From Litchfieldella anticariensis FP35 = DSM 16096 (GTDB lineage: Bacteria > Pseudomonadota > Gammaproteobacteria > Pseudomonadales > Halomonadaceae), in NCBI RefSeq assembly GCF_000409775.1, contig NZ_KE332392.1:412459-476458 (forward strand): a stretch of DNA of 64,000 nucleotides, in the 5' to 3' direction. Positions 20,911 to 29,299 of the stretch are shown here, piece by piece. The notes beneath the pieces are model-generated. The model was not told the DNA's origin and did not search any database. It worked only from the letters and a program-made list of their open reading frames with translations. Each line of letters starts with the position of its first letter. The first letter of the stretch is position 1. Made by a program: the position numbers and the translations under genes.

Positions 20911-23163
20911 ATGACCATGGATATCCAAGTGGCGGAGGGCGATGTCGAACGCCTCTCGCTGCGCGAATACACCGAAAAGGCGTACCTCGACTATTCGATG
21001 TACGTGATTCTCGACCGGGCGTTGCCGCATATTGGCGACGGCATGAAACCGGTGCAGCGGCGCATCGTCTATGCGATGCGTGAGCTGTCGCTGACTGCCA
21101 ACGCCAAGTACAAGAAGTCGGCGCGCACCGTTGGCGATGTGCTCGGCAAGTTCCACCCGCACGGTGACAGTGCCTGCTATGAAGCCATGGTGCTGATGGC
21201 CCAGTCCTTCAGCTACCGCTACCCATTAGTGGATGGCCAGGGCAACTGGGGGAGTCCCGACGATCCCAAGTCGTTCGCGGCGATGCGCTACACCGAAGCG
21301 CGATTGTCGAAGTTTTCGGAGATACTGCTGACCGAGCTTGGTCAGGGCACTGTGGATTGGACGCCCAACTTCGACGGCACCATGAATGAACCCGTGGTGT
21401 TGCCGGCGCGTTTGCCGCATGTACTACTCAATGGCGGTACCGGCATCGCGGTGGGCATGGCTACCGACATCCCGCCGCACAACGTCAACGAAGTGGTCGA
21501 AGCCACTTGCCACCTGTTGCGTCACCCTCAGGCGACGACGACAGAGCTGGTCAAGTACCTGCCAGCACCGGACTTTCCCACCGCAGCCGAGATCATTACG
21601 CCACCTGAGGAACTGCTCAAGGTCTACGAGAGTGGGCGTGGTTCGGTCAAGCTGCGTGCCCGCTACATCCAGGAAGACGGTAACGTGGTGATCACCGCGT
21701 TGCCCTATCAGGTCAGTGGGGCCAAGGTGCTGGAACAGATTGCCGCCCAGATGCAGTCGAAGAAACTGCCGATGGTTGCCGATCTGCGTGACGAGTCGAC
21801 CCATGAGGATCCGACGCGGCTGGTGATCGAGCCTCGCTCCAACCGGGTCGATGTCGAGGCACTGATGGCTCACCTGTTCGCTACCACCGACCTCGAGAAG
21901 AATATCCGCGTCAACATGAACGTGATCGGTCTCGATGGTCGGCCACGTGTGATGCCCTTGCCGGCCATGCTTGGTGAGTGGCTGCGTTTCCGGCGTACCA
22001 CGGTGCGTCGGCGCCTCGAGTACCGTCTGGGCAAGGTCGAGGATCGCCTACACATTCTTGAGGGCCTGTTGATCGCCTACCTCAACATCGATGAGGTGAT
22101 CCGCATCATCCGCGAGGAGGACGAGCCCAAGGCGGCATTGATGAATACCTTCGGTCTCAGCGATCGTCAGGCCGAGGCGATCCTCGAACTACGGCTGCGT
22201 CACTTGGCCAAGCTCGAGGAAATGAAGATCCGTGGCGAACAAAGTGACCTCGAGGCCGAGCGTAAGCGCCTCAAGGAGCTACTGGGTAACGACGCAGCGC
22301 TGACCGACCTGATCGAGCAGGAGATCCGCGAGGCTGGCAAGGAACATGGGGATGCGCGCCGTTCGCCGCTGGTCGAACGCGAGGGCGCTCGGGCGTTGTC
22401 CGAGGTCGAACTGCTGGGCGCTGACCCCATTACCGTGGTGCTCTCTGAGAAGGGCTGGATTCGCAGTGCCAAGGGGCATGAGATCGATCCCACCGGCCTC
22501 TCCTACAAGTCTGGAGACCGTTTCCATCTTGCGGCACGCGGCAAGACCAACCAGCCATTGGTGTTGCTCGATGAGGGTGGGCGCGCCTACACGCTGACCG
22601 CGCATAACCTACCTAGTGCCCGTAGCCAGGGCGAACCGGTATCTGGGCGGGTCAATACCGCAGCGGGGATGCATATGATGGGGTTGATGCTTGCCCCTCC
22701 CGATACTCGCTATCTATTGGCATCCGATGGCGGTTATGGCTTTATCGCGGTGCTTGACGATCTGATCGGCAAGAACAAGTCGGGGAAGGCAGTGCTATCG
22801 TTGCCCAAGGGCTGCAATGTCTTGCCGCCGCAACGCATTCCTAGCGGAGAGGGGGGCAGTGTGGTGGCGGTTTCCAATGAAGGCCGCATGTTGGTCTTCG
22901 ATCTGACGCAGTTGCCCGAGATGGCCAAAGGCAAGGGCAACAAGATGATCGACATCCCCGGTGCACGAGCGGCCCGGCGTGAGGAATTCGTGCGTGATCT
23001 GGTGGTATTGCCCGTGGGCGCATCGCTGGTAGTACACGCCGGCAAGCGCAAGTTGACCCTCAAGCCCAGTGATCTGGATTATTATCGTGGTGAGCGAGGA
23101 CGGCGTGGTAGCAAGTTGCCGCGTGGTTTTCAGAAGGTCGATAAACTAGAGGTAGACTCCTGA
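20911..23163 (+). CDS. parC: DNA topoisomerase IV subunit A ParC
   Basis: DNA-cleaving subunit of topoisomerase IV. The 750-residue protein has the N-terminal YLDYSMYVI segment, the helix-turn-helix region [13 protein letters not shown] (Ser and Glu at the usual quinolone-contact positions are the wild-type residues), and the active-site Tyr in [12 protein letters not shown] coiled-coil stretch and a C-terminal beta-pinwheel region follow. The start is ATG 20911. A subfamily I heptad array begins in the last bases of its stop codon. Confidence 0.96.
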   Translation: MTMDIQVAEGDVERLSLREYTEKAYLDYSMYVILDRALPHIGDGMKPVQRRIVYAMRELSLTANAKYKKSARTVGDVLGKFHPHGDSACYEAMVLMAQSFSYRYPLVDGQGNWGSPDDPKSFAAMRYTEARLSKFSEILLTELGQGTVDWTPNFDGTMNEPVVLPARLPHVLLNGGTGIAVGMATDIPPHNVNEVVEATCHLLRHPQATTTELVKYLPAPDFPTAAEIITPPEELLKVYESGRGSVKLRARYIQEDGNVVITALPYQVSGAKVLEQIAAQMQSKKLPMVADLRDESTHEDPTRLVIEPRSNRVDVEALMAHLFATTDLEKNIRVNMNVIGLDGRPRVMPLPAMLGEWLRFRRTTVRRRLEYRLGKVEDRLHILEGLLIAYLNIDEVIRIIREEDEPKAALMNTFGLSDRQAEAILELRLRHLAKLEEMKIRGEQSDLEAERKRLKELLGNDAALTDLIEQEIREAGKEHGDARRSPLVEREGARALSEVELLGADPITVVLSEKGWIRSAKGHEIDPTGLSYKSGDRFHLAARGKTNQPLVLLDEGGRAYTLTAHNLPSARSQGEPVSGRVNTAAGMHMMGLMLAPPDTRYLLASDGGYGFIAVLDDLIGKNKSGKAVLSLPKGCNVLPPQRIPSGEGGSVVAVSNEGRMLVFDLTQLPEMAKGKGNKMIDIPGARAARREEFVRDLVVLPVGASLVVHAGKRKLTLKPSDLDYYRGERGRRGSKLPRGFQKVDKLEVDS

Positions 23164-23246
23164 GCTTCGGGCTTCGGGCTTCGGGCTTCGGGCTTCGGGC
23201 TTCGGGCTTCGGCGAGCGGCTCGTGGCTCGTTGCCCGCCGCTCGCG
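23162..23246. repeat. inverted heptad-repeat array, subfamily I, between parC and serB
   Basis: GAGCTTC plus six copies of GGGCTTC run from 23162 to 23210, starting inside the parC stop codon. They are followed by 7-bp units GCTCGTG, GCTCGTT, GCCCGCC, GCTCGCG (23219-23246). The right-hand set closely matches that between cysD and cysN (GCTCGTA, GCCCGCC, GCTCGGA), showing a shared element rather than chance. Confidence 0.8.
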
Positions 23247-23269
23247 GCCACTCATGAAATGAGGTTGCA

Positions 23270-24490
23270 ATGACAAGACGAGTGTTGATCCGCGCCACCG
23301 GCGCTGCGCATCCTGGACAACTGGCGGGCCTGGGGCGGGCATTGGCCAGGAGCGGGGCCCGACTTCTCGACATCAACCAGAGTGTGACGTTTGGAATCCT
23401 GTCGTTGGAAGCGTTAGTGGGGCTTGATCATGACGTCGATCTTGAGACGGCGCTGAGTGCGGCTGGAGATACCTTGGGGCTCGATGTCCAGGCGATTCAG
23501 GTCAGCGCCGAGGACTACCAGCGCTGGAGCATCGAGGCCGGCCATCCACGCCTGATCCTGACACTGTTGGCACCGCACCTACCGGCTGGCATTCTCGCCG
23601 AGGTCGGTTGCCTGACCGCTGAGCATGGTTTGACGGTGGAGCTGATTCATCGTTTGTCCGGGCGTGAGCCTCTCGATGGCGGAGTTCCTCCTTACGGCGC
23701 TTGTGTCGAATGCTGGCTGCGCGGTGAAGAGGTAGACCTGGAAGCGCTGCGCGAGAAAGCCTTGGCATTGGGAGCCATGCATGGTGTGGATATCGCCATT
23801 CAGGAAGACTCGATCTGGCGCCGGCACCGGCGTTTGGTGTGCTTCGACATGGATTCGACCCTGATCCAGGCCGAGGTTATCGACGAGTTGGCACGCCGTC
23901 ATGGGGTATACGATGACGTGGCAGCGGTCACCGAGCGTGCCATGCGGGGCGAGCTGGACTTTCAGCAGAGCTTTCGCGAGCGCATGGCCAAGCTCAAGGG
24001 GCTTGACGAAGCAGTGCTGGCCGAGATCGCTGAATCGTTACCATTGATGGACGGTGTCGAACGCTTGATGGTCCACCTCAAGCGCCTGGGCTATCGCACC
24101 GCCATTCTGTCCGGTGGCTTTACTTATTTTGCGCGTCATTTGCAGCAGAAACTGGGCTTCGATGAAATTCATGCCAACGAACTGGTCATCGAGAACGGCA
24201 AGGTGACTGGCGAGGTGCGTGAACCGATCCTGGATGCCGAGCGTAAGGCAACGTTGTTGCGCGAGATCGCTGAACGTGAAGGGTTGTGTCTCGAGCAGAC
24301 CATTGCCGTGGGCGATGGTGCCAATGACCTGAAGATGCTGGCCAATGCCGGCTTAGGGATTGCCTTTCGCGCCAAGCCATTGGTAAGGCAGCAGGCTAGC
24401 CATTCGATCTCCACCTTGGGATTGGATGCCGTGCTGTATCTGATCGGTTACCGACAAGCCGACCTCGATGGCATCGCGACTCGGGAATAG
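23270..24490 (+). CDS. serB: phosphoserine phosphatase SerB
   Basis: Hydrolyses phosphoserine to serine, the last step of serine synthesis. The 406-residue protein is the long SerB form: an N-terminal regulatory region of about 190 residues with ACT-like folding, then a HAD phosphatase domain with CFDMDSTLI (about residues 191-199), SGGFTYF, and GDGANDLKML. E. coli SerB is 322 residues, so the N-terminal part is expanded as in pseudomonads. It follows the parC heptad array and has its own ATG at 23270. Confidence 0.95.
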   Translation: MTRRVLIRATGAAHPGQLAGLGRALARSGARLLDINQSVTFGILSLEALVGLDHDVDLETALSAAGDTLGLDVQAIQVSAEDYQRWSIEAGHPRLILTLLAPHLPAGILAEVGCLTAEHGLTVELIHRLSGREPLDGGVPPYGACVECWLRGEEVDLEALREKALALGAMHGVDIAIQEDSIWRRHRRLVCFDMDSTLIQAEVIDELARRHGVYDDVAAVTERAMRGELDFQQSFRERMAKLKGLDEAVLAEIAESLPLMDGVERLMVHLKRLGYRTAILSGGFTYFARHLQQKLGFDEIHANELVIENGKVTGEVREPILDAERKATLLREIAEREGLCLEQTIAVGDGANDLKMLANAGLGIAFRAKPLVRQQASHSISTLGLDAVLYLIGYRQADLDGIATRE

Positions 24491-24567
24491 AATCAAAAAA
24501 TGCCATGGCTTGGCGTCGACATTCAAGGTAGTGTCAGAACATCATCGATAATGATAACGAGGACGCC

Positions 24568-24816
24568 ATGGCTTATTCCCCTGAATTGCTCGAAGAGCTC
24601 AAGATACTTTGCCTGTTCAACCTGGCGACTACCCAGGAAGGCATCAAGGTACATTCCAACGCCGAACCGGAGGCGGTCGCCGCTACCCAGAGATTGCATG
24701 ACAAAGGGCTGATCACCTTGTCCGATGGCGGTTACCTGACATCGCTGGGGCATGATGCCGCCCGGTATGCCCAGGATTTGTTGACGATACTCGAAACCAC
24801 GAACGTCACGTCTTGA
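24568..24816 (+). CDS. small conserved protein, TIGR02647-like
   Basis: The 82-residue protein begins MAYSPELLEELKILCLFNL and has the segment GIKVHSNAEPEAVAATQRLHDKGLIT...LTSLG, which resembles the uncharacterised TIGR02647 family of gammaproteobacteria. It looks like a small winged-helix-type fold with no catalytic motif. GAGGA precedes ATG 24568. It stands between serB and the PilZ/HD-GYP gene. Function unknown. Confidence 0.75.
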   Translation: MAYSPELLEELKILCLFNLATTQEGIKVHSNAEPEAVAATQRLHDKGLITLSDGGYLTSLGHDAARYAQDLLTILETTNVTS

Positions 24817-24902
24817 GTCGTGCGAGTAGTGTGCTAAAGTCCTGCGTCGATCTGTCGATAACAAATAGAAACAATTATTGACGTTACTGGGGTAGGGGCA
24901 CG

Positions 24903-26591
24903 ATGGCGCAGGAAAACGAAACCCATAGCCGGGTCGAACACCCGGGAGAATTACAGGCATTGCTTGAGGCGCTGACCCAGCCGGGGGGCGCCTCGTTGTT
25001 GTTCGATGCACCTGGCAGTGAACCCATTCCCGCTGTGGTGATGGAGGTCAAGCAGGGTGAGCCACTGCGAGTGGACATCACCGCGGTCGCTGAAATTGCT
25101 GAAGCGATCAAGCATGACAAGGCAGTACGCCTGATCGGCCAAGCCAATGGCGCCATGCTGCGCACCCCGCCGTTGGAACTCCTCGCCTGGGTGGGGAGTG
25201 AGGGACGAACGCAGTTCCTATGTGCCTTTCCCGATCATGTCGAGGTCATACATCGGCGACAGGTCTTTCGTGCCGAGTTGAGGCCTGGTATGGACGTGCG
25301 CGTAAGCCTGCTAACCGGCCGTGCCGACGCACCGATCAATGGTGCGCTCAGGAACCTTTCGCTGGGAGGCTGCCTACTCGAGCTACCACTGGCTGCAGCC
25401 ATGACACTGCAGCCTGATCAGCCCGTGCAGTCGCTGGAATTGCGATTTCCCAATGAACAGCGGCTCGAGGTGCCGGCCACGTTGCGCCACGTACAGAGTG
25501 ACAGCGAACAGCAACTGGTCAGAGTCGGTTGCGAGTTCAATGCCATCGATCTCCAGACCGAGCGGCGGCTGTGGTTCTATGTACGTGAAATCGAACGCGA
25601 AAGCGCGCGCTATGGCATGGAAGGTGATCGATCGTTGTCGCCTTCGCTGCTGTTCGAGCCCAAGGAGGTAGCCGCGAGTGTGCCGAGCCGTCCGCATGGA
25701 GCCGACTATGCAACGCCCATGGCGCGGCGTCTGGCCCGTGTGGCAGCCTATCTCGATAGTCAACTTCTGGAACTGCAGGAAGGTGGCAAGGTCGTGTCCC
25801 GAGACCTGTCTCGTTGTAGCGACCAGGTGTTGGGACTGCTCGAGGAGGATCGTGAGGCGGTACTCTTCGCTACCGTGTGCATGGTCGATGATCACCCCTT
25901 GGTACAGCATGGCATGGCGGTTGCCGTGCGATTGGCTGATTTGGCAGCCCACCAGGGGCATCCGCGTGATATGCGTAAGGCCATCATAGCCAGTGCGTTG
26001 GTACATGATCTTGGCAAGGCATTACTGCCGACCGACCTGCGACGCGCCTTTCACCTTACAGAGGAACAGAAGCGTCAGTTGGCAGAACACGTTGCCCTGC
26101 TCGAGGAGCGTCTGATCGACTGCCGCTGGCTCTCGGAGAGTGTGCGCACTTCGGTAGTGGGGGCGGTAAACGAGCGTCTCGATGGCAGCGGCTACCCGCA
26201 AGGGCTCAAGGAGGCACAGATCGAGACTCTGGCGCGTATGGCAGCGGTGGTCGATGTGGTCGATGCCATGGCACGGCCACGCCCTGATCGGCCGGCCAAG
26301 ACCATCAGTCATATCTATCGCCATTTGCTTGGTCACGGTGAGCAATTCGATATCACTTGGGTGCAGCGTTACGTGAGTCATTTCGGATTGGTGCCGATCG
26401 GTTCCTTGGCGCGTTACGCCAATGGACAACTGGCCTGGATTCAACGCCTGGACCGGCAAGGTAAGCCGCGTCAGGTGCAGTTGACGACTACTGCCTCGTT
26501 GCTGGGTAACAACCTGGGAGACGTGCTGCGCGATGGCGAGATGGCTCGGCTGGGCAAGCTCGAGGCGCTGGTAGTACCGATGGCGAGATAA
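24903..26591 (+). CDS. PilZ domain and (degenerate) HD-GYP domain protein
   Basis: The 562-residue protein fuses a YcgR-like N-terminal region and PilZ domain to an HD-GYP-type domain. The PilZ part shows the c-di-GMP-binding motifs RRQVFRAELR (about residues 116-125) and NLSLGG (about residue 150). The C-terminal part has HDLGK (about residue 367) and DGSGYP (about residue 427). HD-GYP enzymes normally read HHExxDGxGYP; here the segment is VNERLDGSGYP, so both His are missing and phosphodiesterase activity is doubtful. It probably senses c-di-GMP and relays it by protein contact (inference). No signal peptide or membrane segment. Confidence 0.82.
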   Translation: MAQENETHSRVEHPGELQALLEALTQPGGASLLFDAPGSEPIPAVVMEVKQGEPLRVDITAVAEIAEAIKHDKAVRLIGQANGAMLRTPPLELLAWVGSEGRTQFLCAFPDHVEVIHRRQVFRAELRPGMDVRVSLLTGRADAPINGALRNLSLGGCLLELPLAAAMTLQPDQPVQSLELRFPNEQRLEVPATLRHVQSDSEQQLVRVGCEFNAIDLQTERRLWFYVREIERESARYGMEGDRSLSPSLLFEPKEVAASVPSRPHGADYATPMARRLARVAAYLDSQLLELQEGGKVVSRDLSRCSDQVLGLLEEDREAVLFATVCMVDDHPLVQHGMAVAVRLADLAAHQGHPRDMRKAIIASALVHDLGKALLPTDLRRAFHLTEEQKRQLAEHVALLEERLIDCRWLSESVRTSVVGAVNERLDGSGYPQGLKEAQIETLARMAAVVDVVDAMARPRPDRPAKTISHIYRHLLGHGEQFDITWVQRYVSHFGLVPIGSLARYANGQLAWIQRLDRQGKPRQVQLTTTASLLGNNLGDVLRDGEMARLGKLEALVVPMAR

Positions 26592-26689
26592 GAATGTCGC
26601 TTGAGTACCGACGGCTTGCGTAACGGGCTGGATAGCGGATAATTCCGCGCCATACCGTTACGGCTGAGCGTCAACGAGAACCACTCTTC

Positions 26690-27517
26690 ATGATTACGTC
26701 CTTCACCATCTGGCAGGGCCGTTTCGAGCGGCTGCGCGCGAACAAGCTGTTCGAGACCTGCGTCATCGCGATCATCATCCTCTCGGCACTGCTGATAGGC
26801 GCCAAGACCTACGAGGAAACCAGTCACTTCGAACAGGTGCTGCTGGTTTTCGATATGGCGGTCACCGCCTTCTTCCTGGTCGAGATCCTAATCCGCATGG
26901 CCGCCGAGCGCCGTCTGCGCGATTTCTTCAGACAAGGCTGGAACATCTTCGACTTTCTAATCGTCATGGCCAGTCTGGTGCCGCTGGGTGATTCGGAAAT
27001 GGTATTGTTGGCGCGGCTGTTACGTATTTTTCGCGTGCTGCGCCTGGTGTCGATGATTCCTGAACTGCGGATGCTGGTGACGGCACTCTTCAAGTCGATC
27101 CCGCGCATGGGCTACGTGGCCCTGCTGATGTTCATCATCTTTTACATCTACGGCGCCATCGGCAGTTTCCTGTTCCACGATGTCGACGAGAAACTATGGG
27201 GCAACATTGCGCTGTCGATGCTGACACTGTTCCAGGTGGCGACCTTCGAAAGTTGGGCTACCGCCGTGCTCTATCCGACCATGGAGCACTATCCCTATAG
27301 CTGGATCTACTTCTTGACGTTCATCTTCCTGAATGCCTTCGTTTTCTTGAACATGATGATCGGCATAGTGCTTGATGTGATGCAGAAGGAGAGCGTGCAA
27401 ATCGAGTTGGAGAGTGGGGAAGGAGAAGCTGCCGAGCTTCACGGCCTGCGCCATGATGTCAGGGCCTTGCGTGAACAGCTTTCCCGCATGGAGGCCCTGC
27501 TGGAACGCGGCAAATAA
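26690..27517 (+). CDS. voltage-gated sodium channel, NaChBac-like
   Basis: The 275-residue protein has six predicted membrane helices: S1-S3, an S4 voltage sensor with regularly spaced Arg (LLARLLRIFRVLRLV), then S5, pore and S6. The pore segment TLFQVATFESWAT (about residues 178-190) matches the TLFQVVTLESWAS filter of NaChBac, with Phe for Leu before the ESW that defines Na+ selectivity. The C-terminus is charged and predicted coiled-coil (HDVRALREQLSRMEALLERGK), the tetramer-forming tail of bacterial channels. A sodium channel is in keeping with a halophile. It is a single gene with no obvious operon partner. Confidence 0.88.
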   Translation: MITSFTIWQGRFERLRANKLFETCVIAIIILSALLIGAKTYEETSHFEQVLLVFDMAVTAFFLVEILIRMAAERRLRDFFRQGWNIFDFLIVMASLVPLGDSEMVLLARLLRIFRVLRLVSMIPELRMLVTALFKSIPRMGYVALLMFIIFYIYGAIGSFLFHDVDEKLWGNIALSMLTLFQVATFESWATAVLYPTMEHYPYSWIYFLTFIFLNAFVFLNMMIGIVLDVMQKESVQIELESGEGEAAELHGLRHDVRALREQLSRMEALLERGK

Positions 27518-27605
27518 CCGTCGGGAACCTTTTGGTACTATCCTGGCCACAATATTCGCGGCTGCTTGTATGGTATGACACAGGATAGCGACCCAGGAGG
27601 GGAAC

Positions 27606-28652
27606 ATGCCCAATACCTCGCGCTCACATGCTCCACGGCGCTTCATGCCGCCATACATACTGGAGCGTATCGCCAGCAAGGGAAGCGACAGGCTGCGCGA
27701 TTGCGCGCAACACACCTTGGTCGACGATCGACACTTCCGTGCGCGTCCTGGCGGGGCAAGCTTGCCGCCGGTGAGCCCTCAACCTGGCCAGTCGGTGCGT
27801 TACATCTATTCCGCTGAGCGGCAGCGGCGTCTGCCTGGCGTGTTGGTGCGTAGTGAAGGAGAGGGAGATAGCGGTGACCTGGCCGTCGACGAAGCCTATC
27901 GCTGGCTAGGCGCAACCTATCGGTTTTTTTGGGAAGTGCTCGAACGACACTCCATCGACGACCGGGGTATGGCGTTGCTCGGTACCGTGCATTATGGGCA
28001 GGATTACGAGAATGCTTTCTGGGACGGTACCCAGATGGTCTTCGGCGATGGTGACGGGGAACTGTTCAACCGCTTTACCATTGCCTTGGAGATAGTGGCT
28101 CATGAAATGGCTCATGGCGTGATCGAGCGCGAGGCCAGACTGGAGTACTTCTCCCAGGCGGGAGCACTCAACGAATCTCTGGCCGATGTCTTCGGCAGTC
28201 TGGTCAAGCAGTATGAACGTGGTGAAACTGCCGAACAGGCCGATTGGCTGATCGGTGAGGGGCTCTTCACCGATCAAGTGACGGGGCGTGCCTTACGCTC
28301 GATGGCCGAACCGGGTAGTGCCTATGACGATCCCATACTCGGTCGCGATCCCCAGCCGCGCCATATGGACAACTACGTCCTGACCGAAGAGGACAATGGT
28401 GGCGTGCATATCAATTCGGGGATTCCTAACCGTGCTTTCTATCTAGCGGCAATGGCGTTGGGCGGCCATGCATGGGAACATCTCGGGAGGGTCTGGTATG
28501 ATACCTTGCTAGACCAGCGCCTGGGACAGCAAAGCGATTTCGCGACCTTCGCCGGATTGACGCTCGATAATACTCTGCGACGTTTCGGAGCCTCGAGTCC
28601 AGAGAGCCACGCAGTGAGAGACGCCTGGCGCGACGTGGGTATTCAGCCATGA
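27606..28652 (+). CDS. protealysin-like M4 metalloprotease
   Basis: The 348-residue thermolysin-family (M4) zinc protease has the zinc motif HEMAH (about residues 165-169) and the third ligand in ALNESLADVFG (about residue 189). There is no signal peptide; it starts with a short protealysin-type propeptide (RFMPPYILERIASKGS), so it is likely a cytoplasmic or non-classically released protease. GGAGGGG precedes the ATG. The stop overlaps the next start (ATGA), giving a protease-inhibitor operon. Confidence 0.9.
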   Translation: MPNTSRSHAPRRFMPPYILERIASKGSDRLRDCAQHTLVDDRHFRARPGGASLPPVSPQPGQSVRYIYSAERQRRLPGVLVRSEGEGDSGDLAVDEAYRWLGATYRFFWEVLERHSIDDRGMALLGTVHYGQDYENAFWDGTQMVFGDGDGELFNRFTIALEIVAHEMAHGVIEREARLEYFSQAGALNESLADVFGSLVKQYERGETAEQADWLIGEGLFTDQVTGRALRSMAEPGSAYDDPILGRDPQPRHMDNYVLTEEDNGGVHINSGIPNRAFYLAAMALGGHAWEHLGRVWYDTLLDQRLGQQSDFATFAGLTLDNTLRRFGASSPESHAVRDAWRDVGIQP

Positions 28653-28981
28653 ATGAACCGCCGGCCCTGACTTCCTCCAGTGTGCTGCTCATTTCCCGTG
28701 AAGGGGGATTGGCGCACTTTCCCGGGCTGGCGAAACCACGACGCATCGTGTGTGCCGACTGCAGCGACCTCCAGCGTCAAGCATTACAACGTCTATTGCA
28801 GGAAGCGGTGCGTCGTTGCGCTGCAGAGAAATCGTCGGCGGGGGCCGATCGGCACGTTTTTCGATTACAGATCGGTGAAGAGGGCAAGGCGCCGTGCTGG
28901 ACGCTAGAGATCATCGAAGAGCAGGCACCTCATGACCTGATCATGCTGTGGAAGCGAGGTGAAATAGGCTTTTCGCGATGA
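28649..28981 (+). CDS. emfourin-like protealysin inhibitor
   Basis: The 110-residue protein has no signal peptide. Segments REGGLAHFPGLAKPR near the start and WTLEIIEEQAPHDL near the end resemble emfourin (M4in), the protein inhibitor encoded next to protealysin in Serratia. The ATG overlaps the protease stop codon by 4 bases, so the two are cotranslated. The assignment rests on short-segment similarity and on the gene pair; the active segment cannot be proven from sequence alone. Confidence 0.78.
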   Translation: MNEPPALTSSSVLLISREGGLAHFPGLAKPRRIVCADCSDLQRQALQRLLQEAVRRCAAEKSSAGADRHVFRLQIGEEGKAPCWTLEIIEEQAPHDLIMLWKRGEIGFSR

Positions 28982-28998
28982 TGTTTTCTTTCATTGGC

Positions 28999-29028
28999 TT
29001 GACAGAAGCTCGCCAGCCTGATTTTCTA
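28999..29028 (+). promoter_or_regulatory. sigma70 promoter candidate for the leu leader/leuA
   Basis: A perfect -35 TTGACA (28999-29004) and a -10-like TTTCTA (29023-29028) are spaced 18 bases apart. The predicted start of transcription is only a few bases before the leader peptide ATG, so the leader would have a very short 5' end; a further-upstream promoter is possible. Confidence 0.55.
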
Positions 29029-29040
29029 AAGGCTATGGAT

Positions 29041-29091
29041 ATGACATTTCAACACCTGAGCCTAGACCTACGACTACTAACTGGCCACTGA
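29041..29091 (+). CDS. leuL: leuA leader peptide (attenuation), 16 residues
   Basis: A short open frame ATG...TGA encodes MTFQHLSLDLRLLTGH. Five of 16 codons are Leu, four of them the rare CTA, clustered in the middle, as expected for a leucine attenuator. An in-frame ATG lies 6 bases upstream (29035). AAAGG lies about 10 bases before the ATG. It sits between the promoter and a strong stem-loop (29219-29254) ahead of leuA. Identification rests on codon content and position. Confidence 0.7.
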   Translation: MTFQHLSLDLRLLTGH

Positions 29092-29218
29092 TCGAGCCAG
29101 GCGGTGTGCTGCGCATCGCATTTTCCAGTCAAGGTAAGCTGAGGTGCAAAATGTCAAAAACCATATCGATCCATCCGGGTTATCCCGCCAGCGCTAGCTG
29201 CCGCTGTCCTATTTCTGT

Positions 29219-29254
29219 CGACGCCCCGACATGCTTCGTGCTGTCGGGGCGTCG
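29219..29254 (+). promoter_or_regulatory. stem-loop in the leuA leader (attenuator candidate)
   Basis: A perfect 12-bp stem (CGACGCCCCGAC, 29219-29230, with GTCGGGGCGTCG, 29243-29254) and a 12-base loop lie 45 bases before the leuA start. No T-run follows, so termination would be Rho-dependent or the hairpin acts otherwise. The remaining leader (29092-29218) shows no gene I would call. Confidence 0.5.
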
Positions 29255-29299
29255 TCGTATTCAACCTTTGCCACGCGTCCAGCCCAAGGAGTCCACGTC

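Noticed and set aside
24547-24558. Fur-box-like GATAATGATAAC before the TIGR02647-type gene
   Set aside because: Only one half of the usual palindrome is present and it nearly touches the ribosome binding site; the gene has no iron link. Chance is likely.
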